Positions 8,953 to 17,828 of a stretch of 56,031 nt of DNA are shown here, in pieces. Origin of the DNA: an uncultured Alphaproteobacteria bacterium (GTDB taxonomy: Bacteria; Pseudomonadota; Alphaproteobacteria; RF32; CAG-239); assembly GCA_902464275.1 (NCBI GenBank), contig CABQIK010000011.1, positions 1 through 56,031 on the forward strand, read 5' to 3'. Each line of letters opens with the position of its first letter. The first letter of the stretch is position 1. The notes beneath the pieces were generated by a model. It did no database searches. It worked only from the letters and a program-made list of their open reading frames with translations, and was not told the origin of the DNA. The position numbers and the translations under genes were made by a program.

Positions 8953-9006
8953 AAAAAAAAGACCTTCATAACAAACTGCGGTTACGCAACCTGTTATGAA
9001 AGTCTT
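8953..9006 (-). terminator. Terminator of the class-I amidotransferase gene
   Basis: A stem of about 15 bases with one mismatch (8959-8973 with 8992-9006) has an inner hairpin in the loop. On the minus strand it is followed by eight T. Confidence 0.7.
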
Positions 9007-9031
9007 AATCTTAACATTTTAGCTTATTAAG

Positions 9032-9880
9032 CTAAACGAACGTCTTGAAATCTCGGGCGTTACAACTTTCGCACACAATCCATTGATAAATGGAAAGCAT
9101 CAGCTTGTTGCCCTTCACTGCCAGATTTTCAGGGTGCCACTGCACGCACAGAATACCGTCTTCCATTTTGCCCCAAGCCTCCGGAACTCCGTCAGGCGCC
9201 ACGGCATAAACTTCAAGGTCTGTGCCCTCATTGTTCAAGAGCATGCCCTCTTTGTGACGAGAATTGACCGTAAACTCTTTTTTGCCCATCCAGAACTGCA
9301 ACAGGCAGTTTGGGCGCAAGATAACTTTGTGTGCATCATCGTCAGAACTTTTATGTTCAATCGGAGAATGCTTTAAGTCACGATACATCTTCATGCCATG
9401 CGCACCGGCCACCATTTGCGCGCCGGCACAAATGCCCAACACAGGAATAGCTTGCTCTTCGGCAACTCTGATAGCCTCAAGATACGCATTGGAACGTTTG
9501 CTCGGAACTTGCGGATTTTCGGCGCGAGTTACATAAAACTCATCAGGCGAAACAAACGACCCACCAGGCAGAACCAAGCCGTCAACCGTTGCCATTTGTT
9601 CCTGAATTGAATCATAACACAAGCCCTGGATACGTCCGCCGGCCATGTAAATAGCTTTAGCGTAGTCATAGTCAAGCGAATAATAGCCATCCTCTCGCCC
9701 AAGCAAAAAGCCGATGGTCGGATTTTCGCCACCAACATCAAGCCCAAGCTCAAACTCTTTAGTTTCGGGAAGATGGATAATCGGGACTTTATGGTCTGCT
9801 ATCACACGATTGACTTCTTCATCAGAAATGACATAGGCGCCAAACTTTGGCTCAAAAGTCAGTTTCAAAATCTCTTTCAT
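9032..9880 (-). CDS. Class-I glutamine-amidotransferase-like hydrolase (peptidase C26 type)
   Basis: A 282-residue protein of the glutamine-amidotransferase fold used by gamma-glutamyl hydrolases and PuuD-type enzymes. The nucleophile is Cys151 in GICAGAQ and the rest of the triad is His249/Glu251 in QWHPE. The oxyanion strand LVLPGGSFVSP is present. Hydrolysis of a gamma-glutamyl amide bond (for example gamma-glutamyl-GABA) is what this family does; the exact substrate is not known. No puu or polyamine genes are next to it. The ATG at 9880 is chosen because the homologous region begins there; the ribosome binding site is weak. Confidence 0.8.
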   Translation of the reverse strand: MKEILKLTFEPKFGAYVISDEEVNRVIADHKVPIIHLPETKEFELGLDVGGENPTIGFLLGREDGYYSLDYDYAKAIYMAGGRIQGLCYDSIQEQMATVDGLVLPGGSFVSPDEFYVTRAENPQVPSKRSNAYLEAIRVAEEQAIPVLGICAGAQMVAGAHGMKMYRDLKHSPIEHKSSDDDAHKVILRPNCLLQFWMGKKEFTVNSRHKEGMLLNNEGTDLEVYAVAPDGVPEAWGKMEDGILCVQWHPENLAVKGNKLMLSIYQWIVCESCNARDFKTFV

Positions 9881-9990
9881 AAAAATTTGGTTTAAAATAA
9901 TTAATATCGGCTTTTTATTTTGCACGTTTCATAAATTTTGTCAACTTTTTTATACCGGATAAAGCAAAATAAAATGTATTTAAAACGAAA

Positions 9991-10018
9991 GTAACCCATT
10001 GGTAAGCCAACGGGTTAC
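9991..10018. terminator. Hairpin terminator
   Basis: GTAACCC (9991-9997) pairs with GGGTTAC (10012-10018). T-rich stretches follow on both strands. It lies downstream of the exported-protein gene at 10044. Confidence 0.6.
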
Positions 10019-10043
10019 TGATTTTTCACACTTTAATTACAGA

Positions 10044-10619
10044 TTATTGCAACCGCATTACTTCTTTGCTATTATAAGAAATGACAAGAACTCCATCGGT
10101 AACAGAAAGTTCATAAGGTCTGATAACATTTCTGTAAAACCGTAAATCCATATTTTGCACACTCCTTACAATTTCTTTGCCATAGAACATATCGGTCATA
10201 TAGACGCAATCTGCAACTAATCTTTCATCAGTTAACCGAGGCATATTGTGTATTGCCGGAACCCACTTGCCGACAGGATATGCACCATTGTTATACTTCT
10301 TGGTTAGGTATGCGGAGTTATAAGTGTCCGGATAGTAACCTTTAGCAAAATACGCTTCGGCTATTTGTTCCTTTGCCGGAACAGTTTGCTCCATAGAAAA
10401 CACTATTGCCATCGCACCTTTAGTGGTTCTGATGAGAAGACACCGTTTCATATCTATCCCTTTTCCATCATTACCAAACACCAATGAAACAGTCGCGCTG
10501 ATAATAGTTCCTTGGTCTTTGGTAAAGACTTTGGTTACCGGTGTGGCGGCAACAGCTGTAAATGATGAAAGCGCAATAACAGCAGCAACGAATGCCGCGA
10601 AAAAATTTTTGTTTGTCAT
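10044..10619 (-). CDS. Exported protein of unknown function
   Basis: A 191-residue protein with an evident Sec signal peptide: basic start MTNKN, hydrophobic core, and an AVAA cleavage region near residue 24. The mature part is unrecognised. It has two widely spaced Cys residues and ends in a short beta-rich stretch. The start at 10619 gives a normal-length signal peptide; the upstream in-frame Met would put extra charged residues before it. A periplasmic location is inferred. Confidence 0.65.
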   Translation of the reverse strand: MTNKNFFAAFVAAVIALSSFTAVAATPVTKVFTKDQGTIISATVSLVFGNDGKGIDMKRCLLIRTTKGAMAIVFSMEQTVPAKEQIAEAYFAKGYYPDTYNSAYLTKKYNNGAYPVGKWVPAIHNMPRLTDERLVADCVYMTDMFYGKEIVRSVQNMDLRFYRNVIRPYELSVTDGVLVISYNSKEVMRLQ

Positions 10620-10816
10620 AATGTTATAATTTTTAAAGTTGTTTATCAATAATACACATAATTTCTATTATATACCGTTATATTAACATAGCGCCAAAAT
10701 AACTCAAGAATAAACTTTATTGATTGTGCCGAAAATTACATGCAAAAATAAGCGGATTGCTCAAAGGCGAGCAAAACCGCTGATTGTAGGTGATAAAAAT
10801 TATTTCTGAATAAAAA

Positions 10817-11845
10817 TCAGTGACCGCAAGCCGTATACTCACCGTTATAATTTAAGATATAGCTGAAAAAGCACGGTATGGAAACAAAATATTCCGCGTC
10901 ATCGTCAACGATTTTGCACACGTCTTTGATGCTGTAACGCTCATAATCTTTTTCAGTTAATTTAACCTTGTCTGGCGCAATATTTTGCTCTTCGGCAACA
11001 TCAAAGGTTATCAATTTTTTTCTAAATGGCTCAAAAAAAGCAGCAACTTCTGCAAAACGCTCCTCTTGCGTTCCCCATCTGCCATTTTCATAAAAATCTT
11101 GAATATCGGTATAATGTTCTGTTATAGCACCAGCCTTAGCCGCCTTAGTTAATAAAACCATTTCGTCAATCTCGGTTTTTTCTATTTCATCTTTATATTT
11201 TTCGCGCACTTTGGCGGGGTAATTAACCATTTCATAACCGTACGCCTTGCAATATGCCGGATACATATAAGTATGGCGATATATTTCGCCCACCGCCGCA
11301 CCCAAACGGAAAGCCGGACGGTTGGTATCAGGAATATAGCGGTCTTTTACTTCAAACATAACAAAGATACCGACAAAGGCGACAAGCGCAAAAACAATCG
11401 GGAATCTGGTTAAAAAGCTTCTTTTTTGCTCGTTAAATTCAGATTTAGCCGGTCTTAATGCTAAAACCAAGTTAACAACAATAATCAGAATATTAGCCAA
11501 ATGGCGGAACCATTTAACCTGAGGATAATACGTAGCGTCAATATCATAGATTAAAACTTGTGAATACAGAAAAAACAGCATTGCTAAAATATACCATGTG
11601 CCGCTGCTGTTAAATGAGCGGGCGCGTTTTTGTACGGCAGCCGTTAAGCAATATATAGCAAATAAGAGCACAATCACCGCAGACACAGCGTTTACAACAC
11701 AAAACGCAAATAAGAGGATTAATAAAACAAGTGTTACAACATAAGGAACGCGCCCGATTGCCCCTTTATATGAAGACAAGAGCTTTAATAAATTGCCTGA
11801 GAATAAAGTTTGATTTATCTTATTAACAAATGGTTTTAACTGCAT
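10817..11845 (-). CDS. Membrane protein, DUF805-like N-terminal half
   Basis: A 342-residue protein. The N-terminal half has about four or five TM segments and a loop QKRARSFNSSGTWYIL that resembles the R-x-HD-x-x-x-SGWW signature of DUF805 proteins, though the HD pair is not conserved. A further TM at about residues 150-168 leads into a soluble C-terminal domain of about 170 residues with Cys near its end. AGGAG precedes the ATG. It is the second gene of a two-gene operon, 20 bases after the exported protein at 11866-12660. Function unknown. Confidence 0.6.
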   Translation of the reverse strand: MQLKPFVNKINQTLFSGNLLKLLSSYKGAIGRVPYVVTLVLLILLFAFCVVNAVSAVIVLLFAIYCLTAAVQKRARSFNSSGTWYILAMLFFLYSQVLIYDIDATYYPQVKWFRHLANILIIVVNLVLALRPAKSEFNEQKRSFLTRFPIVFALVAFVGIFVMFEVKDRYIPDTNRPAFRLGAAVGEIYRHTYMYPAYCKAYGYEMVNYPAKVREKYKDEIEKTEIDEMVLLTKAAKAGAITEHYTDIQDFYENGRWGTQEERFAEVAAFFEPFRKKLITFDVAEEQNIAPDKVKLTEKDYERYSIKDVCKIVDDDAEYFVSIPCFFSYILNYNGEYTACGH

Positions 11846-11865
11846 GATTTATCTCCTGATTTAAT

Positions 11866-12660
11866 TTATTTGATAATATGGGCTTCTTCAGTGCTGATGG
11901 GGTTGGAATAATCTAATTTTTCTGCATTTTTATAGATTCCAAGTTCATACGGAACCATATCCATGGAACCAACTTTAGTGACAGAAAAAACATATTCATA
12001 TTCGCCGGATTTAAAATAGTATTCCGCATTATTTGCTGAACCAAAATATTTAACCGTGCCGTCTGATACCAACACTTGCGGTTTGGCTGACATTTGCTCA
12101 TCTTTATTCCAAAGAGCCAAACGATATTTTTCACCGCGCTCGTTATTTATTTCATCTATACGACCAAGTTTTGTATCGGTATTGAAAATATACACATTTT
12201 TATCATACTGCCTTAATGATTCATACATTGTCTGTTTGTCATTTTCATACCACTTGGCAGCATAATCACGTTCTTTTTTGGTTCTATAATTAACGGCTTC
12301 TAATTTTCCATCTGCACTAATCCAAACCAAGCCCTCATAAAGCATAATGCCGCGCCAACCAGCGCTTGCCCAATTCTCGGGCTTAGAATCATTGATAATT
12401 TGCTTTAAGTTGTCATCTAATATCAAGTCATGATTTTTGATAAAATCCGTTTCATTTTTAATATCAGGTAAAGGTGTGCGAGTTTTATACGGATATACCA
12501 CATATTTAGCAATAATTTGCGGGTCATTGGTTTTTATGGCGTCTTTAAACTTTTGAACAGCAACATTGGTTGCGTTTAGTTCGTTTTCCGCAACATCATT
12601 GGCATGCGCAACATTCAAATTCAGCACCAGACACAATATTAACAATAACCATTTTTTCAT
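11866..12660 (-). CDS. Exported protein of unknown function, first gene of a pair
   Basis: A 264-residue protein with a clear signal peptide (MKKWLLLILCLVLNLNVAHA, cleavage after Ala20). The mature part begins with a helical segment including FKDAIKTNDPQIIAKYVVYP, reminiscent of small SnoaL/NTF2-like or DUF domains that sense ligands, but I cannot assign a family. ATG 12660 has AAGGGG upstream; the longer in-frame version starting near 12747 would bury the signal peptide. It is likely co-transcribed with the membrane protein 10817-11845, suggesting an envelope function for the pair. Confidence 0.65.
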   Translation of the reverse strand: MKKWLLLILCLVLNLNVAHANDVAENELNATNVAVQKFKDAIKTNDPQIIAKYVVYPYKTRTPLPDIKNETDFIKNHDLILDDNLKQIINDSKPENWASAGWRGIMLYEGLVWISADGKLEAVNYRTKKERDYAAKWYENDKQTMYESLRQYDKNVYIFNTDTKLGRIDEINNERGEKYRLALWNKDEQMSAKPQVLVSDGTVKYFGSANNAEYYFKSGEYEYVFSVTKVGSMDMVPYELGIYKNAEKLDYSNPISTEEAHIIK

Positions 12661-12753
12661 ATTTGAAGCCCCTTTCCTGTTCATACCGGCTTTGCGCCTA
12701 TATAGTTTATATGTAAAATCTAATTTATCATACTCAAAGCATGGCAAAATACA

Positions 12754-12971
12754 AGCAATAATTTAACTTATATACTTTTATTTATCAGATGAAACAGGAA
12801 TTAATACCCACGGTCGGGAGGGAGTTCGGCACCTTCATAAAGGTGTTTTTCAGGGCTGTATGCAATGTGCACATAATCGCAATTATCCATACTTTTTGGC
12901 TTGTATTTAAACAGACTTTCAACCAGCGTGCTTATCGCGTGTCCATGCGATGCAATACCGATAGCCCGATG
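12754..12971 (-). pseudogene. Displaced 3' end of the histidine-phosphatase gene (left repeat of the integrated element)
   Basis: This 218-base stretch matches 17782-17999 without gaps (about 13 mismatches by eye, nearly all in the distal half). It encodes the last 56 codons of the phosphatase, still in frame, plus the sequence after the stop. The changes within coding DNA are mostly silent or conservative. It has no start and is cut at 12971 by the element. The simplest reading is that it is the original host 3' end, pushed 5,028 bases away when the element integrated. Confidence 0.8.
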
Positions 12972-12972
12972 C

Positions 12973-14943
12973 TTATCTCTTAAAAGTTTTCAGCTTTGCA
13001 CCCCAAAGTGCCGCTAAATTATCCAAAGTAGGCTCTTTGACCTCGGAAGATTGTTCAGTCTTTGTTTCTTGCAAATTATATTCACCATAGCCACCATTTC
13101 CTGAATAACTTTCTTCAAAGTCTATTACTTTTTCGCGATATCTAAAACGTCTAAATTCTTGAATAGTAGGTAATGGATGGTTTTCACTATCTGACACCCC
13201 TAACTTTCTCATAACTTGATCAGTTATATAATCATAAGCAGAGGCTCGTCTGGCTTTTCCTACAGAACTAAAAAAGCTCTCTCCATGACCACCACTTTCA
13301 TCACTGTTAAAAAAATTTTCCAAAACTTTGGCTGTGGTCTCATTAAACTTTTTATCCGCCATTTGCTCTTTAAGTCTTTCTTTTTGCAATAATAAAATAA
13401 TTTCTTTTTCTGCTTTATCAGCTACTCGTACATAAGACTGATTATCAGACCTATATTCTAAAAAGTCTGCAATACCACTTTTAATTTTCTCATCAGATGG
13501 TATTTCATAATTATTTTCTAAGCCAAAATTTTGAATAAGTCTATCGGATTCTTCAAATATTGCTTTCATTGCTAACTTGTTTTGTCGTTCTTGTTCACAG
13601 AGTTGTTTATCTCTTTCATTTAATAAATTTCTCTGTATGATTTCTAGTTCTTCCATATTTGGTTGAAGAGGAAGCTTTTCTTTATTTTCTTTCATATAAT
13701 CAACCATTTTTTGAATAACATCAGCATCGGAAAAAGATACAATTTCCTCACCCAGTGAATCTTTAATATCATTTTGCAGTTCAGCTAAAGCATTTTGATG
13801 TTGCGCCGCACGTTTTTCTTCAAGCCGTTTCTGTTCAGCAATTTTATTTTCTTTTTCCATACACAACTTATCGTAAATACTTTTTAGTTCGTCAGCATTA
13901 GGTGCAAAAGACAGAGATTGCCTATTAACATCCATATAATCAATATTAGCAGATTGTACAACTTTAAATTTTTTACCAAATTTTTTCTCTAATCCCTTAA
14001 TATTTTTGCCGCCTTTGCCAACAACCATACCTATCATATCTTGAGGAACTTCCATTATTATAAAATTTCGTTTATCATTTTTTATTCGTTCTCTATGAAT
14101 CAGCAACTCCTGATAGGTGTGATCATAACCTTGACGATGATCACAAGTACAAGCTATACGTTCTTGCGCTACCATCTCGTATTTATCATCATTTTTTATG
14201 CGGGTTAAATCGTAATTGTATCCTGTTTCAACAACGGCATAAACCTTATTCCTATCTGTTGATTGTTTATCAAAATACTCATCAAATGCTTTTAATTTAT
14301 CTTCTATAACTTCTGATTTACATTCTTCTAAATCTTGTTGCATTTTTTCTGAAATTTCAGGTGTTAAAATTCCATCTTTTGTTTTAATAATATAACTGTT
14401 TCTGTTTTTAAAACCGCTTCTTCCTGAATAATCTAATACATATCCACGTGATTTCATCTTTTCGGCCAGAATCTCGCTAGTGGCATTAATACGACACCAA
14501 CCAAGGGTGCTGTATGCTTTGATTTTATCCAAATTTTCTTGTTTATCAAAAGATAGATTTTCACTTAAAAAAGGTACACACTCCAAAAAAGAATATGCGC
14601 CACGCATAAAATAGTGTGCCGAGCCATCTGATTTTTCAAGTTTTATAAGCTCTATTTCAGGAGAATCAGAAGGTTTTAAATAGTTAAGTTCTTTTGCCAA
14701 TTCTTTAACAACGTCTTCTGTTCTAAACGTATAATCAGGATAAATAGATTTAACTGCTTTTTGTATGTCTTCTTCTTTTATTACAACATATTTATTCGTT
14801 TTATCACAACATAAATAAAAGATTTGACAGTGCTTTCCATCGGATTCATAGACAGAAAGAAACTTATCACGTTCATTTTCTTTGTCGTTTTTTATATAAA
14901 ACCCATCTGCGATTTCGTATTTTTTATTTTCACCCTCAGACAT
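12973..14943 (-). CDS. KH-domain protein of the integrated element
   Basis: A 656-residue protein. A KH RNA-binding domain is visible at about residues 295-330: VPQDMIGMVVGKGGKNIKG, with the GxxG loop at 309-312. The N-terminal 290 residues form an unrecognised domain or domains with a Cys-rich spot (ACTCDH, about 265). Residues 370-560 are charged and helical, probably coiled coil. The C-terminus is Gly/Glu-rich and ends in LAALWGAKLK. The stop codon is within four bases of the left repeat, so the gene fills the end of the element exactly. AGGGGAAAG precedes the ATG. RNA binding is inferred from the KH motif; the biological role is unknown. Confidence 0.75.
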   Translation of the reverse strand: MSEGENKKYEIADGFYIKNDKENERDKFLSVYESDGKHCQIFYLCCDKTNKYVVIKEEDIQKAVKSIYPDYTFRTEDVVKELAKELNYLKPSDSPEIELIKLEKSDGSAHYFMRGAYSFLECVPFLSENLSFDKQENLDKIKAYSTLGWCRINATSEILAEKMKSRGYVLDYSGRSGFKNRNSYIIKTKDGILTPEISEKMQQDLEECKSEVIEDKLKAFDEYFDKQSTDRNKVYAVVETGYNYDLTRIKNDDKYEMVAQERIACTCDHRQGYDHTYQELLIHRERIKNDKRNFIIMEVPQDMIGMVVGKGGKNIKGLEKKFGKKFKVVQSANIDYMDVNRQSLSFAPNADELKSIYDKLCMEKENKIAEQKRLEEKRAAQHQNALAELQNDIKDSLGEEIVSFSDADVIQKMVDYMKENKEKLPLQPNMEELEIIQRNLLNERDKQLCEQERQNKLAMKAIFEESDRLIQNFGLENNYEIPSDEKIKSGIADFLEYRSDNQSYVRVADKAEKEIILLLQKERLKEQMADKKFNETTAKVLENFFNSDESGGHGESFFSSVGKARRASAYDYITDQVMRKLGVSDSENHPLPTIQEFRRFRYREKVIDFEESYSGNGGYGEYNLQETKTEQSSEVKEPTLDNLAALWGAKLKTFKR

Positions 14944-14955
14944 CTTCTTTCCCCT

Positions 14956-15450
14956 TTATTTATTGAAAGATAGAAATTCTTCCAGTTTTTGATTGAATAC
15001 TGACTGCTGTAAATTATTGCATTTTTGCAATTCATCAGCATCAAGAACATAATCTTTCATAACCTGAGCAACGGCTGAATTTTGTTCAGATAATCCTTTG
15101 TATAGTAATTTGTGTTCTTCTGCAGGAATTCCCTTGCTTAAATCAACTTTATACCCTGGCGCCCTATCTCCCCATTCATCAAAATGTTTAGTCGCAAATG
15201 AAACCGCAAAATTTCTTTTTTCATCATCAATGCGTACACCTACATCATATAATGCAATATAATCACCTTTAATAGCCGGGGCTGCACCGCCGCCCATATT
15301 TCTTGTATACTTTTCGCTTTTGGCGCTCTGTTGACGTGTAAATGACATTTCAAGCGTTTTTCCTTCACGTTTGATTTTATAAGTATGAGTCGCTCCATCT
15401 TGACTGACACTTACCGTGGCTCCTGATTTTTTGTATTGCATATTATTCAT
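14956..15450 (-). CDS. Unrecognised 164-aa protein of the integrated element
   Basis: I do not recognise this protein. The first 90 residues look like a beta-rich domain (alternating pattern in YKKSGATVSVSQDG, followed by KREGKTLEMSF) and the last 50 are helical and charged. There is no signal or TM segment. AAAGGA lies before the first ATG; a second Met three codons later is an alternative. The gene ends 12 bases before the KH-protein start, so the two are very likely co-translated partners. Confidence 0.6.
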   Translation of the reverse strand: MNNMQYKKSGATVSVSQDGATHTYKIKREGKTLEMSFTRQQSAKSEKYTRNMGGGAAPAIKGDYIALYDVGVRIDDEKRNFAVSFATKHFDEWGDRAPGYKVDLSKGIPAEEHKLLYKGLSEQNSAVAQVMKDYVLDADELQKCNNLQQSVFNQKLEEFLSFNK

Positions 15451-15533
15451 TACACTTGTTCCTTTAATCAGTTCTTATCTTTTTTGTTACCCGATGCTAC
15501 TTAATTTAAAGTAGCACCGAGTAACTTTTTCTT

Positions 15534-15779
15534 TCACCACCGTCCGTTAGGATAAGGGCTATACCCTCCCATAGCGGCACAGCGACTCCTCCATTCCTCT
15601 TCTGTCAGCTCGCTCCAGTTTTTATTCTTTGTTGAAGTGCTGCTTCTGTGTGATGAGGAGACGGATTTTGATGCTTCATATGAATGCCATCCAGAGCAAT
15701 CACAAGGCCCACATCCGCCATGCCCCATAGGACGTAACTTTCCACAAAATGGGCAGTACGGTGTTGAAAAATCAGGCAT
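15534..15779 (-). CDS. Small Cys-rich (zinc-ribbon-like) protein of the element
   Basis: An 81-residue protein with CPFCGK near the N-terminus and CGPCDCSGWH about 15 residues later, a spacing that suits a small zinc-binding knuckle or ribbon. The rest is Ser/Thr-rich and ends with a short WSELTEEEWRSRCAAMGGY segment, reminiscent of the conserved tail of some small phage or plasmid proteins. GGAAAG precedes the ATG. Function unknown; nucleic-acid binding is possible given the KH and DHH neighbours. Confidence 0.55.
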   Translation of the reverse strand: MPDFSTPYCPFCGKLRPMGHGGCGPCDCSGWHSYEASKSVSSSHRSSTSTKNKNWSELTEEEWRSRCAAMGGYSPYPNGRW

Positions 15780-15802
15780 AATAACTTTCCGGTATTTTAT
15801 TG

Positions 15803-15846
15803 TGGGCGGCAGATTCCTTTAGATCCTTCCGGTATACGCCCACGAT
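15803..15846 (-). other. Hairpin between element genes
   Basis: GTGGGCG and CGCCCAC arms flank a loop of about 30 bases in the gap between the DHH-like gene and the zinc-ribbon-like gene. There is no T-run, so it is more likely an mRNA-processing or stability structure than a terminator. Confidence 0.35.
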
Positions 15847-15876
15847 AATGATAAACACAATAAGATTTTAAACTTG

Positions 15877-16758
15877 TTACTTGCTCAAGCCATCTTTTAA
15901 GGCAACCAAAACCGCAGGATCAAGCGTCTTAGAGCCTTTTTGTTTTTCTTGGTTTTGAGTCAAAATAAATTCCAATGCTTCGGTATGATTAGGATATCCG
16001 CCCCAGAAACCTGTGCCACCTTTTTTTCCGATACCGGCACCGCCAATCCAGCCACCAAAGTGATCATATAATACTTCCGTTTGGTTCGGATCCCAAGGCG
16101 CAGGACGTTCACCGGTTTTATTGCCTTGCAATTTGCGGCAAATATCCTCAGGGCCAAAATAATTAACCTCACCATCAGCCGAGAAAATTGCAATATTTTG
16201 CGGCTTATCTGGATCAAACAATCTGTCAGTTACAGTTGCTGTTTTGGAATGTGCCATTTTAATAACAGTAACTCCGCAAACCTCACGGGCTCCGGCAATA
16301 GCTTCCTCAGCTTGTTTTTCTTGTTCCGGCGTAACACCTTGTGCAGCTCTGTCAAGATAACGAATTTGAGCAATTTCTTCTTTGCTTGCACCCAGTTCCA
16401 ACATCGCCGGAATATATCCGCTGTCATTGGCTGCAATTAACTGCATTTTACGCGTCGGCTGAACACCGAGCAGCTCACACACTTGTAAAATTGATGCCGG
16501 CTTGCCCGCATTTTCATTGTGATGGTCAACGTTGATTGTACTTTCCGGAATGTTAGAATCAATTACCAGCTCAACAATCACCGGAGTCTTACCTTCTTTG
16601 GCAACTTTTTCAAGTTCATCACCATATTTTGAGGTTGAAGCACCCCAAGCCAATTTTGCATCACTATAGGCGACACCTTGTTTATCAAGCAACTCTTTAA
16701 TGGCTACCATTTCAGCATCTGCACCACCTAAGAAAAAATGTAAATTATCTTTGTTCAT
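15877..16758 (-). CDS. DHH-motif phosphoesterase-like protein of the element
   Basis: A 293-residue protein with a DHH triad at residues 78-80 (INVDHHNEN), an acidic residue in AANDSGY (Asp112), and an N-terminal GGADAE that could stand for the first metal motif. The C-terminal part has Gly-rich GGWIGGAGIG and GGTGFWGGY segments that recall the Gly-rich substrate loop of DHHA1 domains. DHH proteins hydrolyse phosphodiesters such as short RNA oligonucleotides, cyclic dinucleotides or single-stranded DNA. The substrate here is not known and the first motif is degenerate. AAGGAG precedes the ATG. It is the first cargo gene on the minus strand and diverges from the recombinase gene. Confidence 0.65.
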   Translation of the reverse strand: MNKDNLHFFLGGADAEMVAIKELLDKQGVAYSDAKLAWGASTSKYGDELEKVAKEGKTPVIVELVIDSNIPESTINVDHHNENAGKPASILQVCELLGVQPTRKMQLIAANDSGYIPAMLELGASKEEIAQIRYLDRAAQGVTPEQEKQAEEAIAGAREVCGVTVIKMAHSKTATVTDRLFDPDKPQNIAIFSADGEVNYFGPEDICRKLQGNKTGERPAPWDPNQTEVLYDHFGGWIGGAGIGKKGGTGFWGGYPNHTEALEFILTQNQEKQKGSKTLDPAVLVALKDGLSK

Positions 16759-16883
16759 AAATTTGCTCCTTAAAAAGTTTGATTTAGATGTTGTTTACAT
16801 TATGGCACAAACCAACGTTTTTGCCCAACTGACAAATCAAGAACATTTTAAGAAGTTAGAATAAACTCGGAAAACACTCAGAC

Positions 16884-16904
16884 ATAAGCATTTACAATGC
16901 TTAT
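16884..16904. promoter_or_regulatory. Perfect 9-bp inverted repeat upstream of the recombinase
   Basis: ATAAGCATT, spacer TAC, AATGCTTAT. It lies in the divergent control region between the DHH-like gene and the recombinase gene. This is the size expected for a dimer operator or for a serine-recombinase crossover half-site pair. Confidence 0.5.
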
Positions 16905-16933
16905 AAGCTAATTTGATAAAAATTTTAAAAATA

Positions 16934-16977
16934 TAAAAAGTGGTTGATTTAAACGTTCTATTAAATGTGCCACTTTT
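16934..16977. promoter_or_regulatory. Second inverted repeat upstream of the recombinase
   Basis: AAAAAGTGG (16934-16942) and CCACTTTTT (16969-16977) are perfect 9-base arms around 26 bases. In the plus-strand mRNA this would fold just ahead of the ribosome binding site and could act as an attenuator; as DNA it could be a binding site. Confidence 0.45.
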
Positions 16978-17002
16978 TAACATAATTTTGGAGGATTATA
17001 GT

Positions 17003-17614
17003 ATGGCAATTATCGGATATATCAGAGTGAGTTCAAACAAGCAAGCACTTGCACATCAGCGTTTTGAAATAGAAAATTTTGCACTTAAAGAATGTATAAA
17101 AATTGATACATGGATAGAAGAAAAAATATCAAGCCGAAAAGCCTTAGATAAGCGTAAGCTCGGGGAATTACTTAATAACTTAAAAGAAAACGATATTTTA
17201 ATCACCTGTGAAATATCCCGTTTAGGACGTTCCTTGCTTGAAGTTATGAAAATTTTAGAAATCTGCCTTAATAAAAATTGTCAGGTGTGGACAATAAAAG
17301 AAAATTATCGCCTCGGTAACGATATACAAAGTAAGGTGCTTGCCTTTGCTTTCGGACTTGCTGCTGAAATTGAAAGACAGCTTATTTCAGAGCGCACAAA
17401 ATCAAGCTTGGCAAATATTAAGGCACAAGGTAAAAAACTTGGACGTCCATTTACGGCAGAGTCAAAAAAGCTGAAATTAAGCAAAAATGCCAAACGTGTT
17501 AAATCATTGTGGGCAAAAGGATTGAAAAAATCTGCCATTGCCCGCATTTTAGGCGTTCATCGTTCAACTGTTCGGCATTTCATTGACCGAATGGAAGCGC
17601 AAGCATCATCTTAA
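17003..17614 (+). CDS. Serine site-specific recombinase, Pin/Mpi type
   Basis: A 203-residue resolvase/invertase. The catalytic domain begins MAIIGYIRVSSNKQ (nucleophile Ser10), followed by the SRLGRS arginine motif and the long E helix IERQLISERTK. The C-terminal 45 residues form a helix-turn-helix (KGLKKSAIARILGVHRSTV). The overall pattern resembles the Mpi/Pin group of DNA invertases. GGAGG sits nine bases before the ATG; an in-frame upstream ATG at 16940 has no ribosome binding site and overlaps the inverted repeat. It is the only recombinase in the element and the obvious candidate for its movement, although enzymes of this size more often invert or resolve DNA. Confidence 0.88.
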   Translation: MAIIGYIRVSSNKQALAHQRFEIENFALKECIKIDTWIEEKISSRKALDKRKLGELLNNLKENDILITCEISRLGRSLLEVMKILEICLNKNCQVWTIKENYRLGNDIQSKVLAFAFGLAAEIERQLISERTKSSLANIKAQGKKLGRPFTAESKKLKLSKNAKRVKSLWAKGLKKSAIARILGVHRSTVRHFIDRMEAQASS

Positions 17615-17828
17615 ACAACCTCAAACATTCAATTTGCATTTTCGCTTGCAACTACCAATCAAAACTAAATCCGGCTGTTCCGGTGCGATTTATGACAAAA
17701 TGGAGTTTACGCACCGCCATCAGCACGATAGTCTTCTATGCATTTTTTGCAATAACCTTTCATTTGCATTGCAAACCAGCCAGCAATAATTTAACTTGTA
17801 TACTTTTATTTATTAAATAAAACAGGAA

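Noticed and set aside
12973..17614. The 5-kb segment as a simple tandem gene duplication
   Set aside because: Only the last 218 bases of the phosphatase locus are repeated and the segment between carries five unrelated genes including a recombinase.
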